Source: Actinomycetes bacterium (GTDB lineage: Bacteria > Actinomycetota > CALGFH01). Taken from it: DNA of 64,000 nucleotides. The stretch lies in assembly GCA_036000965.1 (NCBI GenBank), contig DASYUT010000166.1, positions 1-64,000 of the forward strand. Reading direction: 5' to 3'. Positions within the stretch are counted from its first letter, which is position 1. Each line of letters opens with the position of its first letter. The notes beneath the pieces are model-generated. The model was not told where the DNA came from. It saw only the letters and a list, made by a program, of their open reading frames with translations, and did not search any database. The position numbers and the translations under genes were made by a program. This document shows positions 8,373-17,054 of this stretch, one piece after another.

Positions 8373-9008
8373 GTGGGCGGGACCCTGGAGCTGGCCGACT
8401 ACCGGGAGCGGGTCGCCCGGCTCTACCTGGCCGAGCCGTCGGAGGGGGAGGCCGGGTTGGCGGCGTTCCGGCGCGGCCGCGACCGCCTGTTCCTCGAGCA
8501 CCCCCAGTCGCCGCTCACCGTCGAGCAGCGCGAGGCCGTGCCCGGCCTGCCGTACTTCCCGTACGAGCCAGACGCCTGGCTGGTCTCCCGGCTCGGCCCG
8601 GTCGACGAGGGCGACGAGCTGGTGATCGACACCGGGAGCGAGGACGGGGTGGTGCGGTACCGCCGGGTCGGGCGCTTGGCCACGCCCTACGGCGGCCTCA
8701 CCTTGTTCTGGACGCTCGGCTATGGGGGCGGCCTGTTCCTGCCGTTCCGGGACGCGACCGCCGGCCAGGAGACCTACGGGGCCGGACGCTACCTGACCGA
8801 CACGATCAAGGGCACCTTCGGCCGCGGTCTCGCGGTCGACGGCGATCGCGTGGTGCTCGACTTCAACTACGCCTACAACCCTTCGTGCGCCTACAACCCG
8901 CGCTGGGCCTGCCCGCTGCCTCCGCCCGAGAACCGCCTGGACGCGCCGGTCCGGGCCGGGGAACTGGTCTTCCCCCATCCCGCGGGCCTCGATCGCCATC
9001 ACGGTTGA
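8373..9008 (+). CDS. DUF1684 domain-containing protein
   Basis: A 211-residue protein with the features of DUF1684: an N-terminal helix ADYRERVARLYLAEPSEGEAGLAAFRRGRDRLFLEHPQSPL leading into PGLPYFPYEPDAW, then DTGSEDGVVRYRRVGRL and the C-terminal FNYAYNPSCAYNPRWACPLPPPENRL block, the most conserved part of the family. The GTG start at 8373 is preceded by GAGGAGG at a good distance. The family's biochemical function is unknown to me; the conserved aromatic, Asn and Cys cluster hints at ligand or metal binding. No operon partner is evident. Confidence 0.88.
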   Translation: MGGTLELADYRERVARLYLAEPSEGEAGLAAFRRGRDRLFLEHPQSPLTVEQREAVPGLPYFPYEPDAWLVSRLGPVDEGDELVIDTGSEDGVVRYRRVGRLATPYGGLTLFWTLGYGGGLFLPFRDATAGQETYGAGRYLTDTIKGTFGRGLAVDGDRVVLDFNYAYNPSCAYNPRWACPLPPPENRLDAPVRAGELVFPHPAGLDRHHG

Positions 9009-9217
9009 GGCTGCCTCGCTGATCGTGATCCACCGCGATGCGCGCGTGTACCAGTGGGAGACGCTGGCGTCAGTTCCTCTTGGCGGACGGTGACGCAACC
9101 ATGACGCAGGCAGGTTCGCGCTGGCTCATCAGGGCGCGACTGTGGCGCCGGGCGAGGACCCGCGCCCGATCGGTTGCACCGGCCGGCCTCGGGCAGACCC
9201 GGCGAGCGCGGCCAAGG

Positions 9218-10462
9218 TCAGTGCAACGGCTCGACCCGGTAGCCGAGCTTCTCGAGGTCGGCGACGATCTCATCGCGGTGGATGGAGTTGCGCGTCTCGA
9301 GGGTGAGGCGAATCTCGACCTTGGCGACGTCGAGGTCCAGACCAGAGCGGTGGTGCTCCACCTGCAGGACGTTGAGGCCGAGGCGGGCGATCTCAGCGGT
9401 GAGGGTGGCCAGGCTGCCCGGCCGGTCGTCGACGATGACGCGCAGGACCACGTAGCGGCCGGCGGCCGACAGGCCGTGGTCGATGAGCTTGATGAGCAGG
9501 AGCGGGTCGACGTTGCCGCCGGAGAGCACGGTGACGACCGGCCCGGAGCCGGGCACCTTGCCGCTGAGGACCGCGGCGAGCGTGGCCGACCCGCTGGGCT
9601 CGACGACCGCCTTGGCCCGCTCGAGGAGCAGCACGACGGCCTGGCTGATCTCCTCCTCGGTCACCGTGACCATGTCGTCCACGTGCGCCTTGACGTGGGC
9701 CAGGGTGAGGGGGCAGGGCGACTTGAGGGCGATCCCGTCGGCCATGGTGGCCAGGCGGTCGAGGCGGACGCAGCGGTCGGCCTCGAGCGAGGCGCGCATG
9801 GAGGCGGCGCCGGCCGCTTCCACGCCGACCACCCGCACCTCGGGCCGGAGGCCGGCCAGGGCGGTGGCGATGCCCGAGATCAGGCCGCCGCCGCCGACCG
9901 ACACGACCACCGTCTCGGCCTCGGGCGCCTCCTCGGCGAGCTCCAGCCCGACCGTGCCCTGGCCGGCGATGATCAGCGGGTCGTCGAACGGGGGCACGAA
10001 CACGGCGCCCCGCTCCGCCGCGAACCGCTTCGCCCGCTCGATGCAGTCGTCGACCGCGTCGCCCCCGATCACCACCTCGGCGCCGTACGACTTGGTCGCC
10101 TCGACCTTGGGCAGGGGCGCGGAGGCGGGCATGAAGATGGTGGCATGGTGGCCGGTGAGCGAGGCGGCCAGGGCCACCCCCTGGGCGTGGTTGCCGGCCG
10201 AGCCGGCCACCACCGCGCAGCCCGGGTCGAGGCGGGAGATGCGGTTGTAGGCGCCGCGGATCTTGAACGAGCCGGTGCGTTGCAGGTGCTCAGGCTTGAG
10301 CAGGATCAGCCGGCCAGCGAGCCGGCTCAGCGTCTCTGAGCGGTCGACCGGCGTGGGGCGCAGGACGCCGGCCACCCGCCGGCCTGCCTCCTGGACCTCC
10401 TCCAGGGTGACCAGGACGGGGTCGCTTCCCGCCGGGCTGTGCTCCGGTGCACGCGATCGCAT
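9218..10462 (-). CDS. ilvA: Threonine ammonia-lyase (threonine deaminase)
   Basis: A 414-residue PLP enzyme converting L-threonine to 2-oxobutyrate, the precursor of isoleucine. The PLP lysine is in QRTGSFKIRGAYN, the substrate/phosphate loop in VVAGSAGNHAQGVALAA, and the Gly-rich phosphate-binding loop in VVSVGGGGLISGIATAL. A C-terminal ACT-like domain (about 335-414, VLRVIVDDRPGSLATLTAEIARLG) makes it the ACT-regulated type, also used for catabolic TdcB-like forms. ATG at 10462 is chosen because the 22 residues before it are low-complexity. It lies apart from the main branched-chain operon (12.9-24.3 kb) but close to it. cimA in that operon offers a second route to 2-oxobutyrate. Confidence 0.93.
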   Translation of the reverse strand: MRSRAPEHSPAGSDPVLVTLEEVQEAGRRVAGVLRPTPVDRSETLSRLAGRLILLKPEHLQRTGSFKIRGAYNRISRLDPGCAVVAGSAGNHAQGVALAASLTGHHATIFMPASAPLPKVEATKSYGAEVVIGGDAVDDCIERAKRFAAERGAVFVPPFDDPLIIAGQGTVGLELAEEAPEAETVVVSVGGGGLISGIATALAGLRPEVRVVGVEAAGAASMRASLEADRCVRLDRLATMADGIALKSPCPLTLAHVKAHVDDMVTVTEEEISQAVVLLLERAKAVVEPSGSATLAAVLSGKVPGSGPVVTVLSGGNVDPLLLIKLIDHGLSAAGRYVVLRVIVDDRPGSLATLTAEIARLGLNVLQVEHHRSGLDLDVAKVEIRLTLETRNSIHRDEIVADLEKLGYRVEPLH

Positions 10463-10596
10463 GCCCTGACGATAGCCGCTCGGACGGGCCGGCGCACCGG
10501 CCGAGCTCGGACGGGCCGGCGACCGCACTGGCAGTGCCCGACCATCGCGTTCGGCGGCGGCCGCGGCCAGCTCCCCGGGCAGGGCCCGGGGGCGGG

Positions 10597-11226
10597 TCAG
10601 CCGGTGGCCACCACCACCTCGACGCGGCGGTTGCGCTGCCGGCCGGCCGGGTCGTCGGTGCCGTCGACGCGCTGGTTGGGCGCGACCGGGCGGGTCTCGC
10701 CGAAGCCCGACGCGTCCAGGCGGCGCGGGTCGATCCCGCGAGCGGCGAGGGCGGCGGCGACCGCCTCGGCCCGGCGCTCGGACAGCCGCTGGTTGTACTC
10801 GGGCGCGCCCCGGCTGTCGGTATGCCCGCCGATCTTCACCGGGGCCTTGGCGTAGTAGCGGAGGACCCTGGCGATCTTGTCGAGGACGGGCCCGGCGTCG
10901 GGCCGGAGCTCGGCCTGGTCGAAGTCGAACAGCACCCGCTCTGGCAGGGTGATGACCACGCCCCGGGTGGTCTGCTCGGCCCCGAGCTCGGTGAGGACCG
11001 CGCGCACCTCGCGGAGCTTGGAGCTGGCCACGCCGGCCGACTCGAGCACCGAGACGGGCAGGTCGGTGGTGAACAGCTCCGAGACCGGCCTGGCCGGCGC
11101 CGCCGAGGGCGGGGGCGGCGCCGGCCGCGACGGCCCGGTGCAGGCCGCGAGGACGCCCACGGCGAGGGCCGCGGCCAGCAGGAGCGGCCGTCGCAGCACG
11201 CTGATGGCTTTACCCTCCTGCGTCAT
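10597..11226 (-). CDS. OmpA-family lipoprotein
   Basis: A 209-residue exported protein. An N-terminal signal (VLRRPLLLAAALAVGVLAAC) ends in the lipobox LAAC, so lipid anchoring to the outer face of the membrane is predicted. A Pro/Ala linker follows. The C-terminal OmpA domain (about 95-209) has the peptidoglycan-binding pattern: VLFDFDQAELRPDAGPVLDKIA, IGGHTDSRGAPEYNQRLSERRA and RRLDASGFGETRPVAPN ending in GRQRNRRVEVVV. The Asp and Arg that contact diaminopimelate are present. In a monoderm actinobacterium such proteins usually tether the envelope to peptidoglycan. ATG at 11226 is preferred to one 16 codons upstream because it sits closer to the signal peptide. Confidence 0.87.
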   Translation of the reverse strand: MTQEGKAISVLRRPLLLAAALAVGVLAACTGPSRPAPPPPSAAPARPVSELFTTDLPVSVLESAGVASSKLREVRAVLTELGAEQTTRGVVITLPERVLFDFDQAELRPDAGPVLDKIARVLRYYAKAPVKIGGHTDSRGAPEYNQRLSERRAEAVAAALAARGIDPRRLDASGFGETRPVAPNQRVDGTDDPAGRQRNRRVEVVVATG

Positions 11227-11267
11227 GCCTCCTGAGTCATGGGGTCGCCCCTTGGGGACGCTTCCCG

Positions 11268-11385
11268 GGCTCATCGCCGCACCTCGTGCCGCGCGCTGCG
11301 CTGGATGCGCCCGCCATGCTCATCGCCGCCGCCAGCCGTGCTCATCGCCGCCCGCCATGCTCATCGTCGCACTGGGATGCCGGGC
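11268..11385. repeat. Short dispersed/tandem repeat GCTCATCGCCGC
   Basis: The motif ATGCTCATCGCCGC or a one-base variant occurs four times (near 11271, 11315, 11338 and 11356) between the OmpA-like gene and the next lipoprotein gene. The last copy reaches the C-terminal codons of the DUF4352-like protein. It probably arose by slippage or local duplication. Confidence 0.6.
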
Positions 11386-11918
11386 AGCTCGATCTTCGGG
11401 TGGGCGGAGTACTTCGGGTCCCCCTGCGAGGTGGAGTTGGCCACCAGGGTGAGCGAGGTGGTCTCGGGGTCGAGCTGCCCGACGAACACGAGCCGGCCAC
11501 GCAGGGTGGTACCGCGGCGCACGGTCACCGCCCGGTTGTCGCCGGGCGGGGACACGGTGTACCTGGCGCCCCTGTCGTCGACGAGCACGAGGTCGTCGGC
11601 GTTGTTCAGGCTGAGGTCGAGCTTGGCACCATTGGTGACCACCACCTCGAGGCTGATCGAGTCTTCGGCGACCGCGATCGCGGTCAGCTTCAGCGACAGC
11701 CCGCTCGCGTGCCGGACAGAGCGGTCGAGGGGCGCGGTGAACCCGGTGGCCCGGGTGGACGGGGCCGGGGCGCTCGTGTCGGGCCCGCCCGGGGCGGGCG
11801 CCGCCGTGGTCGAGGGCGCCGGGGCGGGGCGCTCACCGGCCTGGCAGGCGGTGCTGGCCAACCCCAGCGCCACGGCGCAGAGCACCATGGCGGACCGACC
11901 CCAGCGGACCCGGGCCAC
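11361..11918 (-). CDS. Secreted lipoprotein, DUF4352-like
   Basis: A 185-residue predicted lipoprotein. The signal peptide (SAMVLCAVALGLASTACQAG) contains a lipobox ending at Cys25, and a Pro/Ala/Thr-rich linker (26-55) follows. The rest is a single beta-sandwich: LSLKLTAIAVAEDSISLEVV, VLVDDRGARYTVSPPGDNRA, TTLRGRLVFVGQLDPETTSL. This is the build of DUF4352/telokin-like immunoglobulin-type domains found in many Gram-positive lipoproteins of unknown role. It has a gene on the same strand on each side but no overlap. Confidence 0.75.
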   Translation of the reverse strand: MARVRWGRSAMVLCAVALGLASTACQAGERPAPAPSTTAAPAPGGPDTSAPAPSTRATGFTAPLDRSVRHASGLSLKLTAIAVAEDSISLEVVVTNGAKLDLSLNNADDLVLVDDRGARYTVSPPGDNRAVTVRRGTTLRGRLVFVGQLDPETTSLTLVANSTSQGDPKYSAHPKIELPGIPVRR

Positions 11919-12037
11919 GGGCGAGCACCTCCCCGGAGCGACAATGGCAGAGCGACGATTGTCGCGGCCCCACCCAACCTTGCCAACCCGCCGGCACGCC
12001 CGGTGCCGGGCTCTGGCTGCGCCAGCGCGGATCGACG

Positions 12038-12586
12038 CTAGGGGTTCCGCCTGGAGCCGCGCTCGGCGTCGGGAGCAGGCTTGGCCGCCTTGGTGGCATC
12101 CCCGCGCTTGGCCGCAACCCGGCGGGCTGTAGCGGCCGCCCGACCGGATGACGCGCGCTGGTTGGAGCCTGCGCGCCGCTTGTGGGAGTGCACGACCTGC
12201 TGGACTCGTTGGAAGCTCAAGTCCAGCAGGTCGCCAGCATCGCGGAGTCCCATGCCCAGCTCGTCGACCAGGACATGTGCGGCCTCCTCGGTGCTCCGAC
12301 TTGCCTCCTGCTGGTCACGTTCGAGCCGCGCCCGAGCGGCTTTGCACCGCTCGACCGCGGCAGCGACCGCACGGGGCAGCTCGACCCGGTCGGCGATCTC
12401 AGCCGTCGCGGCGTCGTCCACCCACAGGCTGAGCGCATCGCGAAGGTTCGAGCGGGCCTGGCGGAGTGTCTCGCCCCAGGTGTGGCAACCCGGCACCTCT
12501 GGCACGTGCACCGTCCAGACGCCCGACTCGTCGCGCTCGTAGACCGCCGTGTAGTGACCCTGGCCAACCTCAAGGCCCCCGCTCAT
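12038..12586 (-). CDS. hicB: HicB-family antitoxin with C-terminal HTH
   Basis: A 182-residue antitoxin of the HicAB type II toxin-antitoxin system. The N-terminal HicB/UPF0150 domain (about 8-60) reads YTAVYERDESGVWTVHVPEV then PGCHTWGETLRQARSNLRDA. The middle is a charged helix (CKAARARLERDQQEASRSTE). A probable helix-turn-helix follows (ELGMGLRDAGDLLDLSFQRV), and the tail is Arg/Lys/Ala-rich and likely binds nucleic acid. Its ATG overlaps the hicA stop as ATGA, which fixes the start although the frame is open upstream. The order hicA-hicB is usual. The HTH and basic tail suggest it also represses its own operon. Confidence 0.82.
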   Translation of the reverse strand: MSGGLEVGQGHYTAVYERDESGVWTVHVPEVPGCHTWGETLRQARSNLRDALSLWVDDAATAEIADRVELPRAVAAAVERCKAARARLERDQQEASRSTEEAAHVLVDELGMGLRDAGDLLDLSFQRVQQVVHSHKRRAGSNQRASSGRAAATARRVAAKRGDATKAAKPAPDAERGSRRNP

Positions 12587-12786
12587 GTCAACCACCTTGC
12601 CCTTCCGACGCATGGCGCGAGTTGCCGCTCGATCGCGCGCAGGGTGCCCGGTGGCAGATCCCGTCCGGCATGGACAGGAACAGTGGTTTGGCATGTGTCA
12701 AGGCGTATGCGCACGTGCGAGCCTGACTGTCTGAGCACCTCACCACCGAGGTCGCGGATTCTGCGGACCACGTCTTTGCCGGTCAT
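12583..12786 (-). CDS. hicA: HicA-family mRNA interferase toxin
   Basis: A 67-residue protein with the dsRBD-like HicA fold: an N-terminal helix (GKDVVRRIRDLGGEVLR), the strand with the catalytic His in QSGSHVRIRL, then TVPVHAGRDLPPGTLRAIERQL. His in the GSH motif is the residue needed for mRNA cleavage in known HicA toxins. Its size is normal. Its stop overlaps the start of hicB. It is the first gene of the pair, with an inverted repeat immediately upstream that could be the operator. The toxin is expected to cut mRNA when HicB is degraded. Confidence 0.82.
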   Translation of the reverse strand: MTGKDVVRRIRDLGGEVLRQSGSHVRIRLDTCQTTVPVHAGRDLPPGTLRAIERQLAPCVGRARWLT

Positions 12787-12793
12787 TCTGCCG

Positions 12794-12833
12794 GTCTAGG
12801 AAGCTAGACGCCAGACTGTCCAATCAACTAGAC
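12794..12833. promoter_or_regulatory. Palindrome upstream of hicAB, candidate operator
   Basis: The perfect inverted repeat GTCTAG-GAAG-CTAGAC lies 8-23 bp upstream of the hicA start, and a further CTAGAC copy stands 18 bp beyond it. The spot is AT-richer than its surroundings. HicB proteins with DNA-binding domains bind such palindromes to autoregulate; binding here is inferred. Confidence 0.5.
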
Positions 12834-12859
12834 AATCGAGAAGGACAGTGGTCGGAGGC

Positions 12860-14593
12860 TCAAGACGCTCCGATCTCCAGCCGCGGTTGAAGGGCGGGAA
12901 GGCGGACGTTCAGGAAGTAGAGGATGCCGTCGGCCAGGGCTTCCCAGGAGGCGGTGACGATGTCGTCGGAGACGCCGACCGTGGTCCACTCGCCGGCCGG
13001 GTCGGCCGAGGTGATGAGCACCCGGGTCACCGCCTTGGTGCCGGCCCGCCCGTCGAGGATGCGCACCTTGTAGTCGACCAGGTGGACGCCTTCCAGCTCG
13101 GGGTGGTCGTCGGCCAGCGCACGGCGCAGGGCCTGGTCCAGGGCGTGGACCGGCCCGACCCCCTCCCCTACCGCCACGGTACGGCGGTCCCCGACAGGGG
13201 CTCCGGAGGGCTCGAGGTCAGCCCCCTGGTCAGGGAGGAGCAACCGGACGGTCGCCTCGCTCACGTCGGTGCCGTCGGGGCGGCGCTCGACCAGGACCCG
13301 GTAGCCCTCGAGCTCGAACGGCGGCCGGAGCTGGCCTGCCTCTCGCCGGACGAGCAGCTCGAAGGAGGCGTCGGCGATCTCGAACGCGTAGCCCCGGTGC
13401 TCCAGCTCCTTGACCCGGTCGAGCACCCGGGCGCCCAGGGCGGTGTCGGCCTCGAGGTCGAGCCCGAGCTCCCCCGCCTTGGCCAGCACGTTGCTCCGCC
13501 CGGCGAGCTCGCTGACCAGCACCCGCATGCGGTTGCCGACCGCGGCCGGGTCGACGTGGGAGTAGGCATCGGGCCGCCGGGCGATCGCGGAGGCGTGCAG
13601 GCCGGCCTTGGTCGCGAAGGCTGACGAGCCGGCGTAGGCCTGGCGCGCGTCGGGCACGAAGTTGGCCAGCTCGGCGATGGCGTGGGCGGTGGTGGTGAGC
13701 GCGGCCAGCCGACCCGGTGGCAGCACCTTCCGTCCCTCCTTGAGCTCCAGCCCGGCCACCACCGCGAACAGGTCGGCGTTGCCGCACCGCTCCCCGTAGC
13801 CGTTGGCCGCGCCCTGGACCTGGCGGGCCCCGCCGGCGACCGCGACCAGAGAGTTCGCAACGGCGCAGGCCGCGTCGTCGTGGAAGTGCCCGCCCAGCCG
13901 GACCCAGGGGAGGGCGCGGGCGACCTCCGCGACCACCTGGGCGACGGTGGTCGGCAGGGTACCGCCGTTGGTGTCGCACAGGGCGACGGTGTCCGCGCCG
14001 GCCTCGGCGGCGGCCTGCACCACCGCCAGCGCGTAGGCGGGGTCGGCGGCCCACCCGTCGAAGAAGTGCTCGGCGTCGAACACGACCCGCCGCCCCTCGG
14101 CGGCCATGAGCGCGACCGAGTCGGCGACCATGGCCAGGTTCTCGTCCAGGGTGGTGCGCAGCGCCTCGGTGACGTGCAGGGTCCACGACTTGCCGACCAG
14201 CGCGACCACGGGCGCGCCCGAGTCGAGCAGGGCCAGCAGGTTGGGGTCGTCATCCACGCCCCGCCCGGGCCGCCGGGTCGCGCCGAAGGCCGACAGCACC
14301 GCGTGGCGCAGGCGCAGGTCGCGCACGCGCGTGAAGTACTCGGCGTCCTTGGGGTTGGAGCCCGGCCAGCCCCCTTCGACGACGTCGACGCCGAGGTCGT
14401 CGAGGAGCTGGGTGACGCGCAGCTTGTCGGCCACGGTGAAGCTGAGCCCGACCTGCTGGGAGCCGTCGCGCAGGGTCGTGTCGTAGGTCTCCACCCGCTC
14501 GGGGTCCCGGGCGGGCGCCGGTACGGAACCCGGGCCGGAGTCGGTCTCGGGGACACGCGGGCCGGAGTCGGTCTCTGGGATGTCGAAGGTCAC
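12860..14593 (-). CDS. cimA: (R)-citramalate synthase
   Basis: A 577-residue enzyme of the DRE-TIM metallolyase family. It has VETYDTTLRDGSQQVGLSFT at the N-terminus, GGWPGSNPKDAEYF, the metal-binding GHFHDDAACAVANSL, NGYGERCGNADL and a C-terminal allosteric (LeuA-dimer) domain. The SQQVGLSF variant and the GGWPGSNPKD segment mark citramalate synthase rather than isopropylmalate or homocitrate synthase. It condenses acetyl-CoA and pyruvate to citramalate, a threonine-independent entry to 2-oxobutyrate and isoleucine. The N-terminus holds a near-perfect duplication, PETDSGPRV then PETDSGPGS. It is the last gene of the branched-chain operon. Confidence 0.92.
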   Translation of the reverse strand: MTFDIPETDSGPRVPETDSGPGSVPAPARDPERVETYDTTLRDGSQQVGLSFTVADKLRVTQLLDDLGVDVVEGGWPGSNPKDAEYFTRVRDLRLRHAVLSAFGATRRPGRGVDDDPNLLALLDSGAPVVALVGKSWTLHVTEALRTTLDENLAMVADSVALMAAEGRRVVFDAEHFFDGWAADPAYALAVVQAAAEAGADTVALCDTNGGTLPTTVAQVVAEVARALPWVRLGGHFHDDAACAVANSLVAVAGGARQVQGAANGYGERCGNADLFAVVAGLELKEGRKVLPPGRLAALTTTAHAIAELANFVPDARQAYAGSSAFATKAGLHASAIARRPDAYSHVDPAAVGNRMRVLVSELAGRSNVLAKAGELGLDLEADTALGARVLDRVKELEHRGYAFEIADASFELLVRREAGQLRPPFELEGYRVLVERRPDGTDVSEATVRLLLPDQGADLEPSGAPVGDRRTVAVGEGVGPVHALDQALRRALADDHPELEGVHLVDYKVRILDGRAGTKAVTRVLITSADPAGEWTTVGVSDDIVTASWEALADGILYFLNVRLPALQPRLEIGAS

Positions 14594-14677
14594 GGGTAGC
14601 CCTCCAGGAGGCAGCGCATGGCCTGTCGCGTCTCAGGCGGCAGGCGGGCCTGTCGTACCACGGGCGACAGGGCAGGG

Positions 14678-14695
14678 ACCGGCGTCGGCGCCGGT
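14678..14695. other. Hairpin between ilvE and cimA
   Basis: ACCGGCG-TCGG-CGCCGGT forms a perfect 7-bp stem with a 4-nt loop in the 139-bp gap after ilvE. No T-tract follows on either strand, so it looks more like a processing or partial-termination hairpin than a strong terminator. Confidence 0.4.
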
Positions 14696-14732
14696 ACTGG
14701 CGGGAGGGGGTGCGGAAGGTCGGGGCTGCGGG

Positions 14733-15653
14733 CTACTCGACCAACTCGAGCCAGTCGGTGTAGCGCTCGTCCCGGCCGCGGGTGGCGGCGACGAAGACCT
14801 CCTGCACCCGGCGGGTAATCGGGCCCGGGTCGCCGAGGACCCGGTCGTCCACCTCCCGGATGGGCACGACCTCGGCGGCCGTCCCGGTGAAGAAGGCCTC
14901 GTCGGCCAGGTAGAGGTCGGTGCGCACGAGGTCGGTCTCGTGCACGTCGAGCCCCTCGTCGGCCGCGATGCGCATGATGCTGTCCCTGGTGATGCCGGCC
15001 AGGCACCCGGCCGCCAGCGGCGGGGTGCAGAGCGCGCCGTCACGCACGATGAACAGGTTCTCGCCCGAGCCGTCGGTCACGTAGCCGTTGGGGTTGAGCA
15101 GGACGCCCTCGTCGTACCCGGCCTTGATCGCCTCGGCCTTGGCCAGCGAGGAGTTCAGGTACTGGCCGGTGGCCTTGGCCGCGGGCGGGATGATGTTCGG
15201 GTCGAGCCGCCGCCACGAGCTCATCTTGACCCGCACGCCGGTCTCGAACGCGTCCTCGCCCAGGTAGGCGCCCCACGGCCAGCAGGCGATGGCCATGCGG
15301 ACCGTGGACACGAGCGGGTTGAGGCCGATCTCGCCGTAGCCGAGGTAGACGATCGGGCGGATGTAGCAGGTCCGGACCCCGTTCATCGCCACCAGGTCCT
15401 TGACCACCTTGACCGACCCCTCGAGCGAGATGGGCGGCTCCATGTGGTAGATCTTGGCGCTGCGGAACAGCCGCTTCATGTGGTCGGTGAGCCGGAACAC
15501 GGCCGAGTTCCCCGACACCGTCTCGTAGGCGCGGATCCCCTCGAACGCCCCCCACCCGTAGTGCAGGGACGGGGTCAGGACGTGGACGCGGGCGGCGTCC
15601 CAGTCGACGTACTCGCCGTCCATCCAGATCTTGCTGGTCGCCTCGATCGGCAT
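14733..15653 (-). CDS. ilvE: Branched-chain amino acid aminotransferase
   Basis: A 306-residue fold-type IV PLP aminotransferase catalysing the last step of valine, leucine and isoleucine synthesis. It has SLHYGWGAFEGIRAYET near the N-terminus, the PLP lysine in PPAAKATGQYLN, EGVLLNPNGYVTDGSGENLF, and the C-terminal EAFFTGTAAEVVPIREVDDR. The ATG at 15653 follows GGGAGGAA, so the seven extra residues of the longer frame are dismissed. It follows leuB on the same strand after 66 bp, within the branched-chain operon. Confidence 0.95.
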   Translation of the reverse strand: MPIEATSKIWMDGEYVDWDAARVHVLTPSLHYGWGAFEGIRAYETVSGNSAVFRLTDHMKRLFRSAKIYHMEPPISLEGSVKVVKDLVAMNGVRTCYIRPIVYLGYGEIGLNPLVSTVRMAIACWPWGAYLGEDAFETGVRVKMSSWRRLDPNIIPPAAKATGQYLNSSLAKAEAIKAGYDEGVLLNPNGYVTDGSGENLFIVRDGALCTPPLAAGCLAGITRDSIMRIAADEGLDVHETDLVRTDLYLADEAFFTGTAAEVVPIREVDDRVLGDPGPITRRVQEVFVAATRGRDERYTDWLELVE

Positions 15654-15719
15654 GGGTTCCTCCCTAAGAGCCAAAGGGCCTCGCGCGCTTCAGGCGACGC
15701 GACCCTGCATCGTTGCAGG

Positions 15720-17054
15720 TCACTGTGTCGTGGTCCGGATGGTCGGCTCTCGGGGAGCCTCCCGGTCACCGTTGCTGGGCGGGGCGGGTACCTCGCGCTC
15801 CACCGCCACGGCGATCTGGTCCCCAAGCTCTCGGGTCAAGTATCGCCCAGCACCTGGAAGGACCGCCACGGCCGCCGCCTCGACCGCGGCGGCTGCCTGC
15901 GCCTCGCCGAGGTGGTCGAGCAGCAGGGCGGCCGACAGCACGGCGGCGACCGGGTTGGCCCGGCCCGTCCCGGCGATGTCCGGGGCCGAGCCATGCACCG
16001 GCTCGAACAGCGACGGGCCCCGACCCTGCGGGGAGCCAGGCCCGAGCCCCCCGGACCCCCCTGATCCCACCGGGGAGCCAGGCTTGAGCCCCCCGGACCC
16101 CCCTGATCCCACCGGGGGGCTGTGCTTGAGTTCCTCGGACCCCGTGGCGGCCCTCCGCCCGGCCTCCCGATCGCCCGGATTGAGGTTGGCGCTGGCGGCG
16201 GTGCCGAGGCCCCCGGCGACGGCCGCGCCCAGGTCGGTGAGGATGTCGCCGAACAGGTTGTCGGTCACCACCACGTCGAAGCGGCCCGGGTCGGTAACCA
16301 GGTACAGGCAGGCCGCGTCGACGTGGGCATACTCGAGCCGCACCCCGGTCTCCCCGGCCACCTCGCGGGCCGTGCGCGCCCACAGCCCGCCCGCGTGGGT
16401 GAGCACGTTGGTCTTGTGCACCAGGGTGAGCACGCCGTCGCGCTCCAGGGCCCGGCCGGCCGCGTAGCGCAGGCAGCGCTCGACCCCGTAGCGGGTGTTC
16501 AGGGACTCCTCGGTGGCGACCTCGGCCGGGGTGCCCTGATGGACGGTGCCGCCAGCCCCGACGTAGGCGCCCTCGGTATTCTCGCGCACCACCAGCAGGT
16601 CGATGTCGTCCGGCCCGGCGCCGGCCAGTGGTGAGGCGACCCCTGGGTAGAGCTTTACCGGCCTGAGGTTCACGTAGAGGTCGAGCTCGAACCGGAGCCG
16701 CAGCAGCAGGCCACGCTCCAGCACCCCGGGCGGGACGTCGGGCCGGCCGACCGCGCCGAGGAGGATGGCGTCGACCTGCCCGAGCTCCTTGAGCACGGTG
16801 TCGGGGAGGACCTCGCCGGTGGCGAGGTACCGGTCGGCGCCCAGGTCGAACTCGACCCAGTCGACCCCGAAGCCGAGGCGCGCGCCGGCGGCGTCGACCG
16901 CCTTGCGCGCCTCGGCGACCACCTCGGGGCCGATGCCGTCCCCGGGCAGCACGGCCACCACATGGGAGCGCGACGGCCGGCTCAGGCCGTCGCCGTGGAT
17001 GCCTGGAGCGTCCCCCGCAGGCGGGCTCCATGCGGGTTCGCGCGAAGCGCCCAT
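15720..17054 (-). CDS. leuB: 3-isopropylmalate dehydrogenase with repeat insertion
   Basis: A 444-residue enzyme, about 80-90 residues longer than usual, oxidising 3-isopropylmalate in leucine synthesis. [38 protein letters not shown], the Lys in [28 protein letters not shown] and [20 protein letters not shown] are all present. Extra length comes from a 30-residue N-terminal extension, a C-terminal tail, and about 45 residues inserted between SANLNPG and SLFEPVHG, made of a 14-residue repeat ([14 protein letters not shown]). The insertion keeps the frame and lies in a surface loop next to the cofactor site. The ATG overlaps the previous stop as TGATG. Confidence 0.93.
   Translation of the reverse strand: MGASREPAWSPPAGDAPGIHGDGLSRPSRSHVVAVLPGDGIGPEVVAEARKAVDAAGARLGFGVDWVEFDLGADRYLATGEVLPDTVLKELGQVDAILLGAVGRPDVPPGVLERGLLLRLRFELDLYVNLRPVKLYPGVASPLAGAGPDDIDLLVVRENTEGAYVGAGGTVHQGTPAEVATEESLNTRYGVERCLRYAAGRALERDGVLTLVHKTNVLTHAGGLWARTAREVAGETGVRLEYAHVDAACLYLVTDPGRFDVVVTDNLFGDILTDLGAAVAGGLGTAASANLNPGDREAGRRAATGSEELKHSPPVGSGGSGGLKPGSPVGSGGSGGLGPGSPQGRGPSLFEPVHGSAPDIAGTGRANPVAAVLSAALLLDHLGEAQAAAAVEAAAVAVLPGAGRYLTRELGDQIAVAVEREVPAPPSNGDREAPREPTIRTTTQ
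16031..16135. repeat. 42-bp tandem repeat inside leuB
   Basis: Two nearly identical copies and one decayed copy of a 42-bp unit containing GAGCCCCCCGGACCCCCCTG and ATCCCACCGGGG. The period is a multiple of three, so the reading frame of leuB is kept, and it encodes the Gly/Ser/Pro linker-like insertion. Confidence 0.85.
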
